From Yersinia proxima (lineage in GTDB: Bacteria > Pseudomonadota > Gammaproteobacteria > Enterobacterales > Enterobacteriaceae), in the NCBI RefSeq assembly GCF_902170785.1, contig NZ_CABHYG010000021.1, positions 16,128-80,127 on the forward strand: a stretch of 64,000 bases of DNA, given 5' to 3'. Positions 30,692-41,047 of the stretch are shown here, one piece after another. Position numbers and translations under genes: made by a program. The notes below the pieces were generated by a model that was not told the origin of the DNA, did not search any database, and saw only the letters and a program-made list of their open reading frames with translations. Every line of letters starts with the position of its first letter. Position 1 is the stretch's first letter.

Positions 30692-33600
30692 CTAGTTAAC
30701 CGGCATTTTATGGAGAATGAATTCACCGTCCATGTCATGGAAGATTCCTCCGGGAACATTGCTAGTTCCATGAGTAATATAAGGAGAGTGTATAAAAGGT
30801 ATTTTTCCTGCCGCCGCATCAGACACTCCTGCGCTAGCAACCCCCATCACGGTGGGAGCAAGATTAAACCCACCACCACTCCTATGAGTGTTATTCTTCA
30901 TATCTTCCGAATGTAACTCATTAATATTTAAAGTGACTATACCGCTGGCATTGTTTATTTGAGCCACTTTCAGTACCGTTTTACCCAATACTGTTACAGA
31001 AGCGACTTTTTGCGCAAAAATACCTGACGTCTTATCGATAGCATCATTTTTAACCAGACTTATATCCAACTTAGCATGACCCGCTAATCCAGCAGGGTCT
31101 GTTAATCCTGTTTTAAAGTTGTTGCCAAGAAAACGAGCCGTCTTATCAGCAAAATTTCGTGAAGTCGTCTTGTTTGATAACGCTGGTAATTCTACAGTCT
31201 GTTTATCTTTGTTGAAAACAACCCCACCCATAATATCTTTGCCTGGAAATTTTTTATTGTATGCCGTGCCAGCTTTGTCAATCCCACTGGTTAACACCCC
31301 TTTTATCTTTCCCTCAAAACGTTTAGTGCCAATTTTCGATATTTTACTCACCACACTGCTACTTTTATCATTTGTATGACTCAGGGCGAAATCGACAGCT
31401 ACATTAACAATATTTTGTCTATCTTTCTGACTCTCTATATGAAGATCACCGCCAACATTAACACTAGCTTTATTTGTATTAACATCGACCCCAAGCATAT
31501 GTGTATTTTTATGGCTCTGTAGTGAGAAAGAATCTGTAGAAATGGAGGTGTTAGTATATTCGAAGATATCCTGAGTATTAACACCTGCTTTTATTCCGGC
31601 ACCGGTATAATGACTTTTACTACTGCTATTTTTATCAACCTTGCCATTACTGTCTTTACCAAATTTATTGGTTAGCACTAAATCGGCATTAATATCAAAG
31701 TCCCAATTATCTTTGGGGAGTACATTTAAGGATGACTCCATAAATACCCCGCCATTATTAGCGTGTATTTTCACTTGCTGCGAATTAAGCTGGAGCCCTT
31801 GAGTATAAATCGCCTGATTATCATTACTACCGGCCTGTAGTAACACCGAACCATTACTATGAATATTGATGCCTTTACGGATAATGGTAGATTCTTTTAT
31901 TTTATCTGCCTGACCATCGCCACCGACAAATCCCATTTTAGAGGCGTCTGTATCAGATGAACCTATTTTAACCCCTGTTCTTACATTCCCAGCGGCCTTG
32001 AGATTATTATTAGCACTATCTGATAGTGATGCGCCTAAGATAAGTTTTTGGCCCGCAATCATGTCAACATTACCCACCTTGGCATCTTCATCGCCAATTT
32101 TAGTCCCCTTAAGAGTAATATTAGCTGCTTGCAATATGACACTATGCTGCGATTTAATTTGGCTCACTTGGGCATTTGACGTATGCCCATGACTCTTTTG
32201 GTACTCGCCCCCCAACCCCACACTAAACTCTTTAGATGTTACAGTACCACCCAGTGTTAATTTACCTTTCCCGTGAGTGCGGCTGTAGTCGTTACGCTCA
32301 TTATCAATAACTTGTTCGAAATGAATATCTCCATCAGATTTAATCTGGACTTTCCCCCGCGCAGAGAATATGTCAGTGGCTTGATAATATGTATCACCCA
32401 TTGTCTTAATCAGTACATTGCCATCAGCCTTAATAAATGATGGTAGCATTGTGCTGACATATTTATTTCCTTCTGAAGTTTCACCCTTTGCTGAAAGGGT
32501 TACTTTCACATCCTTACCTGTGGTAGTTGACACACGGACACCGGCACCGCCTCGCTCATTATCCTCCTTTTCCTGGTTGTAATTTATTGCCGCGTTACTG
32601 AAATGACGATTAGCTTCCAAACTGAAGATCCCACCATTCTTATCCTTGCCCTTGGTTTTATATTGTGTACCAACATCCATGACATCTTTTTGTGCTGTTA
32701 AAATAATATCGCTAGCTTGTACTTCAGTGACTAACGCTAAAGAGCTGAGGCCTGATTGAGTTTTATTATCCCCACTACCATAAACATCCAAGCCCAAATT
32801 AGGATCTGAAATTCCTTTCAAGCTACCTTTTCCTCCCAGATGCTGAAGTGTATTCATCGGATCCTTTATAATTTTCTCTATTTGTCGAGTATATTTACTA
32901 TAATCAATATTAAAGCCGACTCCTCCTTTTATCTCTTTTTCAGTACTATCAAAAATGGTTTTATCATTGCTTGCCATATGATATATATTTTTTGCATTCT
33001 CATGGTATTCTCCACTCACCCGATGATTAGCCCCTTGATGAGTGATATCCTCTTTAGCAGTAATTTTCATATTACCATTAATATCAGTTTTTGATCCAAT
33101 ACTGCTATCAGTCACTTTATAATTCTTCTTATTATTGTATTTAATCTCTGCACCACTACCAAATTTATCAATGCCACCGTCATAATGTGCACCACCGGCG
33201 TAAATAGTTCTCTCTTTACTGCTCATATTCGAGTTAACTGCTGACAAAAATTGTAATCCATTACCGGCTGACAAGGTCAGATCCCCTTGATTTGTTTTTA
33301 TCGCTGTACCAAAAAATCTAATATCTTTTTCAGCTGAAATGTTAACCTCTCCACCAGTTAATGTCGCAACATGGTGATTTAGTTTACTGTAATAGTCTTT
33401 ATCGTTGACATGTTTAATCTCAAAGCCGGCCCTATATTGTTTATCTCCCTGCTTTTTTGCATACCATTGCCAGTTAAGATCGCTTTTTTCTTCATCAATC
33501 TTTTGTTGTTGGCGAGCCGCGGTCGCAATAACATTACCTGTGCTTTTTATTTTCAACTTACCTTCAGCATTAATTAAGGCTCCATCAATAAAAACACCAT

Positions 33601-35581
33601 TTGAGTCTATATAAATATCACCATTTGATTTTATCTCTGTATCAATAAAACTCTCATTACTGTCAGTTTTCTTATTAGAATTTGTAATGATATTAAATAC
33701 CCCACCCGTTTCCTTGATATAATGTACAGTTTCCTTATCAAGTAACCCATTCAACAACATATCTTTCTTGGATTTGATAGAGATAAGATTATTCGCATTG
33801 ACTTTACTGGAAATGATTGAAATGTTTTCATCTGCATCAATGTAAATATTAGAACCAATCAAATCAGACTGCTGGTTTTTGTAATTACGTTTACTATCTA
33901 AATGTTTTTCACTGCCACCTAACGCGCCCCATTGGGTAAACCCCGCATAATTCTCATTTGATTTTTTTATTTCCTGTGGGGTTATCGTAATACTACCTTT
34001 ACTTTTTAACTTGAGTTCACCGGCAGCTTTAATCTCTACTCCCGCCAAACGGGTATCCCGCCCAGCAATAAATTCAGTATTTTTCTTTGATTTTATGATT
34101 GTTTTAGTCAGCGTTTCAAATTCTTTAGATTGTTTTATGTTGCCATTTTGCAAATCTGGTCCGATATCTTTCAGTTCAACTAATTTATTATCTGTTCTGG
34201 CGGATTTAAGTCCACTGATAAGCACATCACGTTGTGCATTTAACTTAATACTCCCATTATTATCTTCAATATGAACACCTTTTAAAATTAAATCACCATT
34301 AGTCGACTCCATACTAATTCCGCCATATCCCCTTATTAAACCCTCGCTAAAATATTTTTCACTTGCAGTCTGGCTGGTTATTTTATCACCAATGCCATCA
34401 CCTTGTTTGTCAGAGTTTATAATCTTATTGTCTTCATGGGCTAAGCCATCAATTGTTAATGTAGAACCCTTGAGTGATACATTATGACCGCTGACTCTAA
34501 CGCCGGTTAATTGGTTATTATCACGTGCGGTAATATTAATAGTGCTTCCGCGCATGTTAATATAATTACTTCTATTGTTTCCACCTATTAAAGATGAAAT
34601 ATCTTTTTCCGCGATAATATCCTTGGCATGTATATTAATGCTGCCGCCATCTAAAGTGTCACTTTTCAACCGGGCTGTTCCTTCTACTGCACTTATATCC
34701 AACTCCTCTGATGCAGTGATATTACCTTGTAATATCAAGCTATTCCTCTGACGGGTATCGTGCAATCGAATACGATTGGCCGCAATGCTGCCAAGAAAAT
34801 ATCCGTCCACCAGAGTATCTGGTGATCCACTCACGCCAGCGTGGATTATTTCATTATTTTTAGAAAATTTATTTTTACCGACAATAACATTAACTGCTTC
34901 AGTCGCCATAATATGGCTATCAGCATTAATCGTTGGAGTAATCAATGTTAACACTTTAGCCATGTACGCTTCGCGAGTGTTCTTTATTGTCATTCTGTTT
35001 GTATTACTTGTACTATCAAACTCCTGTAACCTGCCATCATCGACCACTGGCTTACCCACGACCAAAGTAACCTGACTGAAATTAGGATCAAAACTACAAC
35101 CATCACAGGAAATACCATTTTCATTAGCTAAAATATAATCTGTAGGATTACCAATAACTTGCTGGTGCCCTGCTAATATTGAATCATTACTCCCTATGAC
35201 TTCATTTAAAATCACGCGAGCAGGATTTCCATGCAAAGAAGATGTATCGGCTGACGCCTGTAAATTTTTGTTACCTTCAATACTCAGTGAACGACCTCTT
35301 CCTCCACCCAATGAGCTATTACTGGCAGAATTATTAAATATAGTTCCATTCCGATCAACATTAAACTCATCATACTGATTATGTGATACACCGTCGGAAG
35401 AAGGCGTCACTATATTAATTATGGGGACGTTATTTTCAGTTGTATAAATATCAGGCCGATGTGCAGCATCACCTCCTGCAACTATGCCGTTGGCATAACA
35501 AATAGAAGATTGTGTTAGAATTAACGATAATACAACTGTTAGTTTCCCTGCAGGGGAAAGTTTGAACTTTTTATTTTTCAT
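30692..35581 (-). CDS. Two-partner secretion exoprotein, ShlA/HpmA-like hemolysin/hemagglutinin (TpsA)
   Basis: A 1629-residue secreted beta-helix protein, close to the size of Serratia ShlA and Proteus HpmA. The signal peptide ends at CYA (residue 30). The TPS secretion domain follows, with HNQYDEFNV at 67-75, LANENGI at 151-157 (in place of the usual NPNG) and the cysteine pair C159/C162 (CDGC) typical of the ShlA/HpmA branch. The remainder is degenerate filamentous-hemagglutinin-type repeats (GDLTLSAGNGLQF, GGDLHIESQKD). I see no VENN motif or toxin tail of the contact-inhibition type. AAGGAT lies 7 bases upstream of ATG 35581. Base composition is clearly AT-richer than neighbouring genes. 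The upstream partner gene codes the transporter. Whether it lyses cells or acts as an adhesin cannot be read from sequence. Confidence 0.88.
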   Translation of the reverse strand: MKNKKFKLSPAGKLTVVLSLILTQSSICYANGIVAGGDAAHRPDIYTTENNVPIINIVTPSSDGVSHNQYDEFNVDRNGTIFNNSASNSSLGGGRGRSLSIEGNKNLQASADTSSLHGNPARVILNEVIGSNDSILAGHQQVIGNPTDYILANENGISCDGCSFDPNFSQVTLVVGKPVVDDGRLQEFDSTSNTNRMTIKNTREAYMAKVLTLITPTINADSHIMATEAVNVIVGKNKFSKNNEIIHAGVSGSPDTLVDGYFLGSIAANRIRLHDTRQRNSLILQGNITASEELDISAVEGTARLKSDTLDGGSINIHAKDIIAEKDISSLIGGNNRSNYINMRGSTINITARDNNQLTGVRVSGHNVSLKGSTLTIDGLAHEDNKIINSDKQGDGIGDKITSQTASEKYFSEGLIRGYGGISMESTNGDLILKGVHIEDNNGSIKLNAQRDVLISGLKSARTDNKLVELKDIGPDLQNGNIKQSKEFETLTKTIIKSKKNTEFIAGRDTRLAGVEIKAAGELKLKSKGSITITPQEIKKSNENYAGFTQWGALGGSEKHLDSKRNYKNQQSDLIGSNIYIDADENISIISSKVNANNLISIKSKKDMLLNGLLDKETVHYIKETGGVFNIITNSNKKTDSNESFIDTEIKSNGDIYIDSNGVFIDGALINAEGKLKIKSTGNVIATAARQQQKIDEEKSDLNWQWYAKKQGDKQYRAGFEIKHVNDKDYYSKLNHHVATLTGGEVNISAEKDIRFFGTAIKTNQGDLTLSAGNGLQFLSAVNSNMSSKERTIYAGGAHYDGGIDKFGSGAEIKYNNKKNYKVTDSSIGSKTDINGNMKITAKEDITHQGANHRVSGEYHENAKNIYHMASNDKTIFDSTEKEIKGGVGFNIDYSKYTRQIEKIIKDPMNTLQHLGGKGSLKGISDPNLGLDVYGSGDNKTQSGLSSLALVTEVQASDIILTAQKDVMDVGTQYKTKGKDKNGGIFSLEANRHFSNAAINYNQEKEDNERGGAGVRVSTTTGKDVKVTLSAKGETSEGNKYVSTMLPSFIKADGNVLIKTMGDTYYQATDIFSARGKVQIKSDGDIHFEQVIDNERNDYSRTHGKGKLTLGGTVTSKEFSVGLGGEYQKSHGHTSNAQVSQIKSQHSVILQAANITLKGTKIGDEDAKVGNVDMIAGQKLILGASLSDSANNNLKAAGNVRTGVKIGSSDTDASKMGFVGGDGQADKIKESTIIRKGINIHSNGSVLLQAGSNDNQAIYTQGLQLNSQQVKIHANNGGVFMESSLNVLPKDNWDFDINADLVLTNKFGKDSNGKVDKNSSSKSHYTGAGIKAGVNTQDIFEYTNTSISTDSFSLQSHKNTHMLGVDVNTNKASVNVGGDLHIESQKDRQNIVNVAVDFALSHTNDKSSSVVSKISKIGTKRFEGKIKGVLTSGIDKAGTAYNKKFPGKDIMGGVVFNKDKQTVELPALSNKTTSRNFADKTARFLGNNFKTGLTDPAGLAGHAKLDISLVKNDAIDKTSGIFAQKVASVTVLGKTVLKVAQINNASGIVTLNINELHSEDMKNNTHRSGGGFNLAPTVMGVASAGVSDAAAGKIPFIHSPYITHGTSNVPGGIFHDMDGEFILHKMPVN

Positions 35582-35622
35582 TAAAATATCCTTATTAATA
35601 AATTTATGACTATTGATGTGAA

Positions 35623-37167
35623 CTAAAAGGTGTAGGAAACTTGAGTTAACAATTGCACAGGCTCATTTTTATTGTTGTTTGAAAGCCACCAACCGCGACT
35701 GATATCCAGATTAAGCAATGCTTTTTTATACTGTAATGTTGCACCAACACTTATGCCGGTATTACTTTGCCACCCCTTCTTACTCTTGTGTTGTAATGCC
35801 CGCCCTGCATCGAAACCGATATGTGGAGTAATAACGGCCTGGCCCAGAAAAAAATGATTAGATAATGTGTTCCTTATATACCAGCCATTACCTGCAGATT
35901 GAGAACCACGACTAAACCCTCTAATTGCATGGCGTGCGGTGAGATCTATCCTCTCAGGAGAGGCTGTTTTATCCTTACTATACTGTCCAACAAAAAGATG
36001 ATCTAATTGGTACACTGACTCAAATAGCTTTACACGATGATTTAAATTAACTGATAGTTTGCTTGTAGTGAATTTACCATCAGCAAAGCGTTTATTATCT
36101 CTATTAAACTGACCAGTATTAAACCATGGCACCCCTCTTTTTACGCCTATATTAAAATTCATCGAACCATTAGGGAATAAACGGAACTGATTTAGACTCA
36201 TACCTAGAGCACTAAGCCTATGACTGTTAACCCCCACTTTCGTTTTAGCAATATAGTTGTCTATAATTTTATGTTCTACTTTCGTACTGATACTATTAAT
36301 GGTATTTTGGTTTCGATAAAAAACGTAATCAGCATTAAAATTGTATTCTTTTGATCTTCCATTAAAATTAATAACATTAAATTTAAGTTTTTCATTACGA
36401 CGATAATTTCTATAATTAACAAGTGTGCTTAATGTAAGAGCGCCATAAGGCACTGAATAAAGAAATGTCACCTCATTCTTGTAGGACTTTTTAGCATTTT
36501 CTAACGTCCGAACAAAATCTAATATAACTAAATCGGAAAAACCGAGCGGACTATCTAGCTTGAGTGAAGTTCTATTCCGCCATTTGTCTGACCCTTTATA
36601 GCCATAATTGTCAACTGAAGTTGATAGATGCCAAGGCTCAGCATTAATATTATTAATATTCACGATCACATTGTCACTTTCATGGCCTGGCTGTATATCT
36701 AGCGTTACTCTATTGGATTGCAATCTGTGCGCCTGATCGATGGCTTGATCAAGTTGCGATACGTTAAGTGGTTTACCGACCACATCAGGAAAAAGCATTT
36801 TATGATGTATTCGCCTATCTCCACCTTCGATTTTCTCAACTATTCCTTCTGTTATACTCAGACCAAGCTGGCCCCGCGAATTTATTGGTATGAATCTGAC
36901 TCGGGCTGCAATATATCCATTTTTTACATATTGACTTGTAATATCTTTAGCCAGGGCGTTAATATCATTATGTTTAATGCAGCCATTATTTATATTTATT
37001 AGTTTCTCTGTATATTTTATAGAATCCAGTGTAACCCCGCGAATAAATACCTCATTTATTGGCAAACAGTATGTTTTTCTTTCTTTTTCCATTGCATCAG
37101 GAATATCTGCATTAGAAATATTGCAAACAAAAAAAACCATTAAAAACATTAACCGTATAATAAGCAT
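35623..37167 (-). CDS. Two-partner secretion outer-membrane transporter, ShlB-like (TpsB)
   Basis: A 514-residue Omp85-superfamily pore that secretes and, in the ShlB branch, activates its TpsA partner. The signal peptide ends near residue 20 (NISNA). A POTRA region spans about 35-170 (CLPINEVFIRGVTLD, YVKNGYIAARVRF) and a beta-barrel follows, with the L6-loop VRGF-type motif IRGFSRGS at about 415-422. It ends in YTF, the terminal phenylalanine of outer-membrane barrels. It is 41 bases upstream of tpsA and probably the first gene of the operon; AAGG lies about 10 bases before ATG 37167. It is AT-rich like tpsA. It is somewhat shorter than ShlB, mainly at the N-terminus, where the plug helix looks reduced. 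Confidence 0.88.
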   Translation of the reverse strand: MLIIRLMFLMVFFVCNISNADIPDAMEKERKTYCLPINEVFIRGVTLDSIKYTEKLININNGCIKHNDINALAKDITSQYVKNGYIAARVRFIPINSRGQLGLSITEGIVEKIEGGDRRIHHKMLFPDVVGKPLNVSQLDQAIDQAHRLQSNRVTLDIQPGHESDNVIVNINNINAEPWHLSTSVDNYGYKGSDKWRNRTSLKLDSPLGFSDLVILDFVRTLENAKKSYKNEVTFLYSVPYGALTLSTLVNYRNYRRNEKLKFNVINFNGRSKEYNFNADYVFYRNQNTINSISTKVEHKIIDNYIAKTKVGVNSHRLSALGMSLNQFRLFPNGSMNFNIGVKRGVPWFNTGQFNRDNKRFADGKFTTSKLSVNLNHRVKLFESVYQLDHLFVGQYSKDKTASPERIDLTARHAIRGFSRGSQSAGNGWYIRNTLSNHFFLGQAVITPHIGFDAGRALQHKSKKGWQSNTGISVGATLQYKKALLNLDISRGWWLSNNNKNEPVQLLTQVSYTF

Positions 37168-37271
37168 TTATAAAATACCTTGGAATTCGCATGTTAAAGA
37201 CCCAATAAACATTAAGATGTTTAAAATCATACGCTGTAAAAAGTTAATATGAGAAAACTCATCAAAATTAA

Positions 37272-37300
37272 AGTATAAGTGCAAACAAGCACCCATTCAA
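37272..37300 (-). promoter_or_regulatory. Candidate sigma-70 promoter of the tpsBA operon
   Basis: On the reverse strand TTGAAT and TATACT are separated by exactly 17 bases, about 105 bases upstream of tpsB. The surrounding 37168-37440 stretch is very AT-rich, of the kind often silenced by H-NS, and holds no gene. Confidence 0.5.
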
Positions 37301-37459
37301 AATACAGAATTCATGAACTCAAAAAAGTGTATGAACATCTAATTAAATTATTTTTAATGATTAGTAATGTAATCAATAACTCTATTATTCATTTATTTAA
37401 TATAATTAATTAGTGACATTAAAAAATGCAATGTAACTGTACCATATAGACATAAAATC

Positions 37460-37645
37460 TATGGCTCTCCATCCACTGGCACAAGATTCCATCGCGACAA
37501 TGCAGAGCTGGTAAGTGGTAAGAAACCGGATAAGTTGAGTGCGGGAGGCCTTTTGGCATAATCACGGATGTCCGTGCTTGTCCTGGCAATGGGTGTGGAA
37601 TGAACTTTTGCTAAGATCGATACCGATAAACGTAACGTTTTGCAT
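37460..37645 (-). pseudogene. IS110-family transposase N-terminal remnant
   Basis: The reverse strand from ATG 37645 reads MQNVTFIGIDLSKSSFHTHC, the RuvC-like start of IS110/IS1328-type transposases. A TGA at 37562-37564 interrupts it after GHP, but the same frame then continues KASRTQLIRFLTTYQLC and MESCASGWR, the MExCAG-type block of the family. Homology is lost near 37460. About 60 of an expected 300-plus residues remain. It is a dead fragment beside the TPS island and marks past IS activity there. Confidence 0.75.
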
Positions 37646-37656
37646 GCTGACCCCAC

Positions 37657-37695
37657 AAAAATAAAACACCCTGTCAGCTTACTGCTCACAGGGTG
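37657..37695 (-). terminator. Rho-independent terminator downstream of murJ
   Basis: On the reverse strand CACCCTGT and ACAGGGTG (37688-37695 and 37667-37674) pair around a 13-base loop and are followed by TTTTATTTTT. It lies 77 bases past the murJ stop codon. Confidence 0.75.
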
Positions 37696-37771
37696 GGGGC
37701 GACCATCTCATTAACCTCGATATAAATCGGGATTTTTTATTTAAATGGTAAGTATGGTTTGATTCATTAAC

Positions 37772-39307
37772 TCAGTTCGTTCTGCGAGCAAAGTCGCGCA
37801 ATTTAAATCCAAGCAAAGCAAGTGCTGCAAAATAGGCAACAACCCCCGCGATAACAACAGCAGAAAGCCGTAGCAGGCGATAAGCCATCCCCCCGACATC
37901 CCAGTCCGGCATGACCCACAGCAGCCCCAGCAACACCACGGACATCACCACCACACCAATCACTAATTTAGTCAGGAACACCGCCCAGCCAGGTTGCGGC
38001 TGGAAAATCTTCTGCTTACGTAACTGCCAGTATAACAAGCTCGCATTCAGACAAGCCCCCAAACCAATCGACAGTGATAAACCGGCATGTTTAAGTGGCC
38101 CGATAAAAATCAGGTTCATAATTTGGGTGATTATCAGCGTAATAATGGCGATTTTGACCGGGGTTTTAATGTTCTGACGTGAGTAAAAACCCGGTGCCAG
38201 CACTTTTACAACAATCAACCCCATCAATCCGATGGAATAGGCCACCAGCGCACGTTGTGTCATCAGCGCATCAAACGCACTGAATTTCCCATATTGGAAT
38301 AATGAAACAACTAATGGTTTGGCTAAAATGCCCAAAGCCACCGCACTTGGCAATGCCAGCAGGAAACACAGACGTAACCCCCAATCCATCAACTTAGAAT
38401 ACTCATCATGATTACCACTGGAGAAACTTTTTGCCAGTGAAGGCAACAAGATAGTCCCCAATGCCACCCCCAACACACCGGAAGGAAACTCCATCAAGCG
38501 GTCAGCATAATACATCCATGACACCGAGCCTGAGACCAAGAATGATGCGAAAATTGTATTGATAATCAGGGAGATTTGGCTCACTGACACGCCGAGAATC
38601 GCTGGCCCCATTTGGCGCATTACTCGCCATACACCGGCATCTCGCAGCGACAACCGAGGCAATACCAACATGCCTATCTTTTTCAGATGAGGAAGTTGAT
38701 AGCCTAATTGCAGTACGCCCCCGACCACCACCGCCCAAGCCAGCGCCATTACCGGTGGATTAAAATAAGGTGCAGCGAAGAGCGCAAAGCCTATCATGCT
38801 GATATTAAGGAAAGTCGGAGCAAACGCCGGGATAGAAAAGCGGTTCCAGGTATTCAGAATCGCTCCGACAAGGGATGCCAGTGAAATCAGCAAGATATAA
38901 GGGAATGTCACCCGCAGTAATGCAGAAGTTAATGCAAATTTGTCTGGTGTATCAGTAAAACCGGGAGCAGTAATAAAAATGACCCAGGGTGCAGCCAGCA
39001 TCCCCAATACTGTAACTACAGCCAGAATAAGCGTTAATAAGCCGGAGACATAGGCGACAAATGTCCGGGTTGCCTCCTCACCTTGCTGGCTTTTATATTC
39101 GGCCAAAATCGGTACAAAAGCCTGTGAAAATGCCCCTTCAGCGAAGATACGCCGTAATAAGTTAGGTAATTTGAATGCAACAAAAAAAGCATCCGTTGCC
39201 ATACCCGCGCCAAAAACCCGCGCGACAATCGCATCACGCGCAAAACCCAACACGCGGGAAAACATGGTCATAGAACTGACAGCTGCCAGTGATTTCAGTA
39301 GATTCAT
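37772..39307 (-). CDS. murJ: Lipid II flippase MurJ
   Basis: A 511-residue MOP-superfamily integral membrane protein with about 14 helices that flips lipid II to the periplasmic face for peptidoglycan synthesis. The conserved start [33 protein letters not shown], the charged residues of the central cavity and [21 protein letters not shown] are all present. It follows mviM on the same strand, as in E. coli, and ends in a terminator. The gene is essential in relatives. Confidence 0.96.
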   Translation of the reverse strand: MNLLKSLAAVSSMTMFSRVLGFARDAIVARVFGAGMATDAFFVAFKLPNLLRRIFAEGAFSQAFVPILAEYKSQQGEEATRTFVAYVSGLLTLILAVVTVLGMLAAPWVIFITAPGFTDTPDKFALTSALLRVTFPYILLISLASLVGAILNTWNRFSIPAFAPTFLNISMIGFALFAAPYFNPPVMALAWAVVVGGVLQLGYQLPHLKKIGMLVLPRLSLRDAGVWRVMRQMGPAILGVSVSQISLIINTIFASFLVSGSVSWMYYADRLMEFPSGVLGVALGTILLPSLAKSFSSGNHDEYSKLMDWGLRLCFLLALPSAVALGILAKPLVVSLFQYGKFSAFDALMTQRALVAYSIGLMGLIVVKVLAPGFYSRQNIKTPVKIAIITLIITQIMNLIFIGPLKHAGLSLSIGLGACLNASLLYWQLRKQKIFQPQPGWAVFLTKLVIGVVVMSVVLLGLLWVMPDWDVGGMAYRLLRLSAVVIAGVVAYFAALALLGFKLRDFARRTN

Positions 39308-39360
39308 AAATTTTTCTGATCTGTTTTCCGATCTGTATTTGCAAAATGCGCTTTAAATAT

Positions 39361-39385
39361 CAACGCCTGCTTTAAGCAGGCGTTG
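39361..39385. repeat. Perfect inverted repeat between mviM and murJ
   Basis: CAACGCCTGCTT and AAGCAGGCGTTG pair with almost no loop. No T-run follows on the reverse strand, so it may be a processing or attenuation hairpin ahead of murJ rather than a terminator. Confidence 0.55.
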
Positions 39386-39446
39386 CTTCTACCTCTAAGC
39401 TCATCAGGGTTGATGATGAGCTTGGTATTGTATCAGTACTGGCAAG

Positions 39447-40388
39447 TTATTCAGCCACCTGCTGTTGTAACAGAATCTCTATCGTTCGTTGCGCGCGAAT
39501 AGCCTCTTCACCTGACACTTGTGGTGTTGTCTGATTACTGACAGCCTCGATAAAGTGATGAACAGCACCGCTAAAGCCTCTTTGTTCCAATGTGGTTTGC
39601 CAACCAGGTGCGGGCAAAGTTATCACCTGCCCGTCGGACTCCTGCTGCCATTGGCGCATATCCGTAATCTGATAGCAGGAGCCGGGGCTAACCGCTTGTA
39701 CACTTTCGCGTTGTGTTCCACCGTGACGATGCATGCTGGTGGTGATCAAACAATCGCCCGCCTGGAAATGGTGCTCGGCATACAACATCTGTTGTTGCGG
39801 GTTTGTTTGTATCGTCCCACTCAATAATTTTGCTGTAGCCCCCCCCAGCCACAGCGCTGTATCCACCACATGCAGATAATCATCAAGCAAGGTAAAACGG
39901 ACATCATTTGGCCCGATACTATTCTGCCGATGTTTCTCCATGCGCAGCGATGCAGGGTGACTCATTTGCTGCTTAAGCTGCTGATACAAAGGCGCAAAGC
40001 GTCGATTAAACCCCACCATTAGCGCCAACCGCTGCTTCGCCGCCAATGCAATCAATTGTTCGGACTGTGCAATGGTTTCGGCTAATGGTTTATCGACATA
40101 AACATGAATCCCGGCCTGCAATAACTCGCTCACCACCTGAAAATGGCTGGCGGTGCTGCTGTGGACGAAGATGGCATCACATTCAGCGGCCAAGGTATCC
40201 AATCGTGAGAAATAACGCATGCGATAGCTATCGCACACAGGTTGTGCTTTTATCTGGTTGGGAGAAAACGCCCCCACCAACTGCCAGCCCTGCGTTTGAG
40301 TCAAAATAGGTAAATAGGCTTTTTGCGCAATACCACCAAGGCCGACTATGCCGACACGCAGTTTTTTATCAACACCGGATTGTTTCAT
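39447..40388 (-). CDS. mviM: Gfo/Idh/MocA-family oxidoreductase MviM
   Basis: A 313-residue putative NAD(P)-dependent dehydrogenase. The N-terminal Rossmann motif is VGIVGLGGIAQKAY and the family DKP motif (EKP in most) is VYVDKPLAE. The substrate is unknown. ATG 40388 is chosen because AAGGATGCT lies immediately upstream and E. coli MviM has a similar length; an in-frame ATG at 40406 would overlap yceH and has a poorer ribosome site. The gene follows yceH by 10 bases and precedes murJ. Confidence 0.92.
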   Translation of the reverse strand: MKQSGVDKKLRVGIVGLGGIAQKAYLPILTQTQGWQLVGAFSPNQIKAQPVCDSYRMRYFSRLDTLAAECDAIFVHSSTASHFQVVSELLQAGIHVYVDKPLAETIAQSEQLIALAAKQRLALMVGFNRRFAPLYQQLKQQMSHPASLRMEKHRQNSIGPNDVRFTLLDDYLHVVDTALWLGGATAKLLSGTIQTNPQQQMLYAEHHFQAGDCLITTSMHRHGGTQRESVQAVSPGSCYQITDMRQWQQESDGQVITLPAPGWQTTLEQRGFSGAVHHFIEAVSNQTTPQVSGEEAIRAQRTIEILLQQQVAE

Positions 40389-40398
40389 AGCATCCTTA

Positions 40399-41040
40399 TT
40401 AATCATCCAGCTGTATCAACACTTCGTCCAGGCGACGAGTCAGTGCAATAACCTGCTGTTCAAGCTGAGCGACTCTGGCCTCAAGGGTGCCAGTTGATCC
40501 TGATGCAATTTCTTCTGTCGATGATGCTGGTGCGATATCACCACTTAACAGATGCATAAAGCGGCTTTCTCGCTTACCTGGCTCTCGCGCCAAGCGCACC
40601 ACGAAAGGCCCGTCTTCGCGTAAAGATAACTGATTGAGCACTTCTTCAGTTTCAGCCACATCGGAAAACTCATGCATCCGGTTGGTACGAGTACGTAACT
40701 CGCCCGGTGTCTGTGCCCCGCGCAAAAGTAATGTGGTCATCACGGCCAGTTCAGCAGGAGAGAACTTCAGATTGCCAAATTCTGAATTGCAAAAACGGTG
40801 CTCATACTTCATCACCCGATTACCACTTTGGGTGCGGATAAGATGTTTTTTCAACAAAAAATCCAATGTTTGTTGCACCTCTGATTCAGATAACTCCATC
40901 ACCGGTTCACGGTTGGTTTTCTGATTACAGGCAATCGTCACACCATTAAGTGACATCGGATATTGTTCCGGCGTTGTCACTTGTTTTTCCAGCAAACAGC
41001 CAATAACTCTGGCTTCTTGTGCATTTAAACTGTGTTTCAT
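40399..41040 (-). CDS. yceH: DUF480 protein YceH
   Basis: A 213-residue cytoplasmic protein with two winged-helix-like domains ([20 protein letters not shown] and [22 protein letters not shown]) and a C-terminal coiled coil ([20 protein letters not shown]). Its function is unknown. It lies 7 bases after rimJ and 10 before mviM, so rimJ-yceH-mviM-murJ is probably one transcript. Confidence 0.93.
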   Translation of the reverse strand: MKHSLNAQEARVIGCLLEKQVTTPEQYPMSLNGVTIACNQKTNREPVMELSESEVQQTLDFLLKKHLIRTQSGNRVMKYEHRFCNSEFGNLKFSPAELAVMTTLLLRGAQTPGELRTRTNRMHEFSDVAETEEVLNQLSLREDGPFVVRLAREPGKRESRFMHLLSGDIAPASSTEEIASGSTGTLEARVAQLEQQVIALTRRLDEVLIQLDD

Positions 41041-41047
41041 CCTGACC

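Noticed and set aside
30692..31400. Contact-dependent inhibition toxin (CdiA-CT) at the end of TpsA with an immunity gene
   Set aside because: No VENN or ELYN-type junction is visible, the tail is not a recognisable toxin, and no small immunity ORF follows before argS.
37320..37390. Fur box upstream of tpsB
   Set aside because: AT-rich sequence gives only weak partial matches to the Fur consensus.
37459..37689. 76-codon reverse-strand ORF
   Set aside because: It is a shifted frame over the IS110 transposase remnant; the homologous frame starts at 37645.
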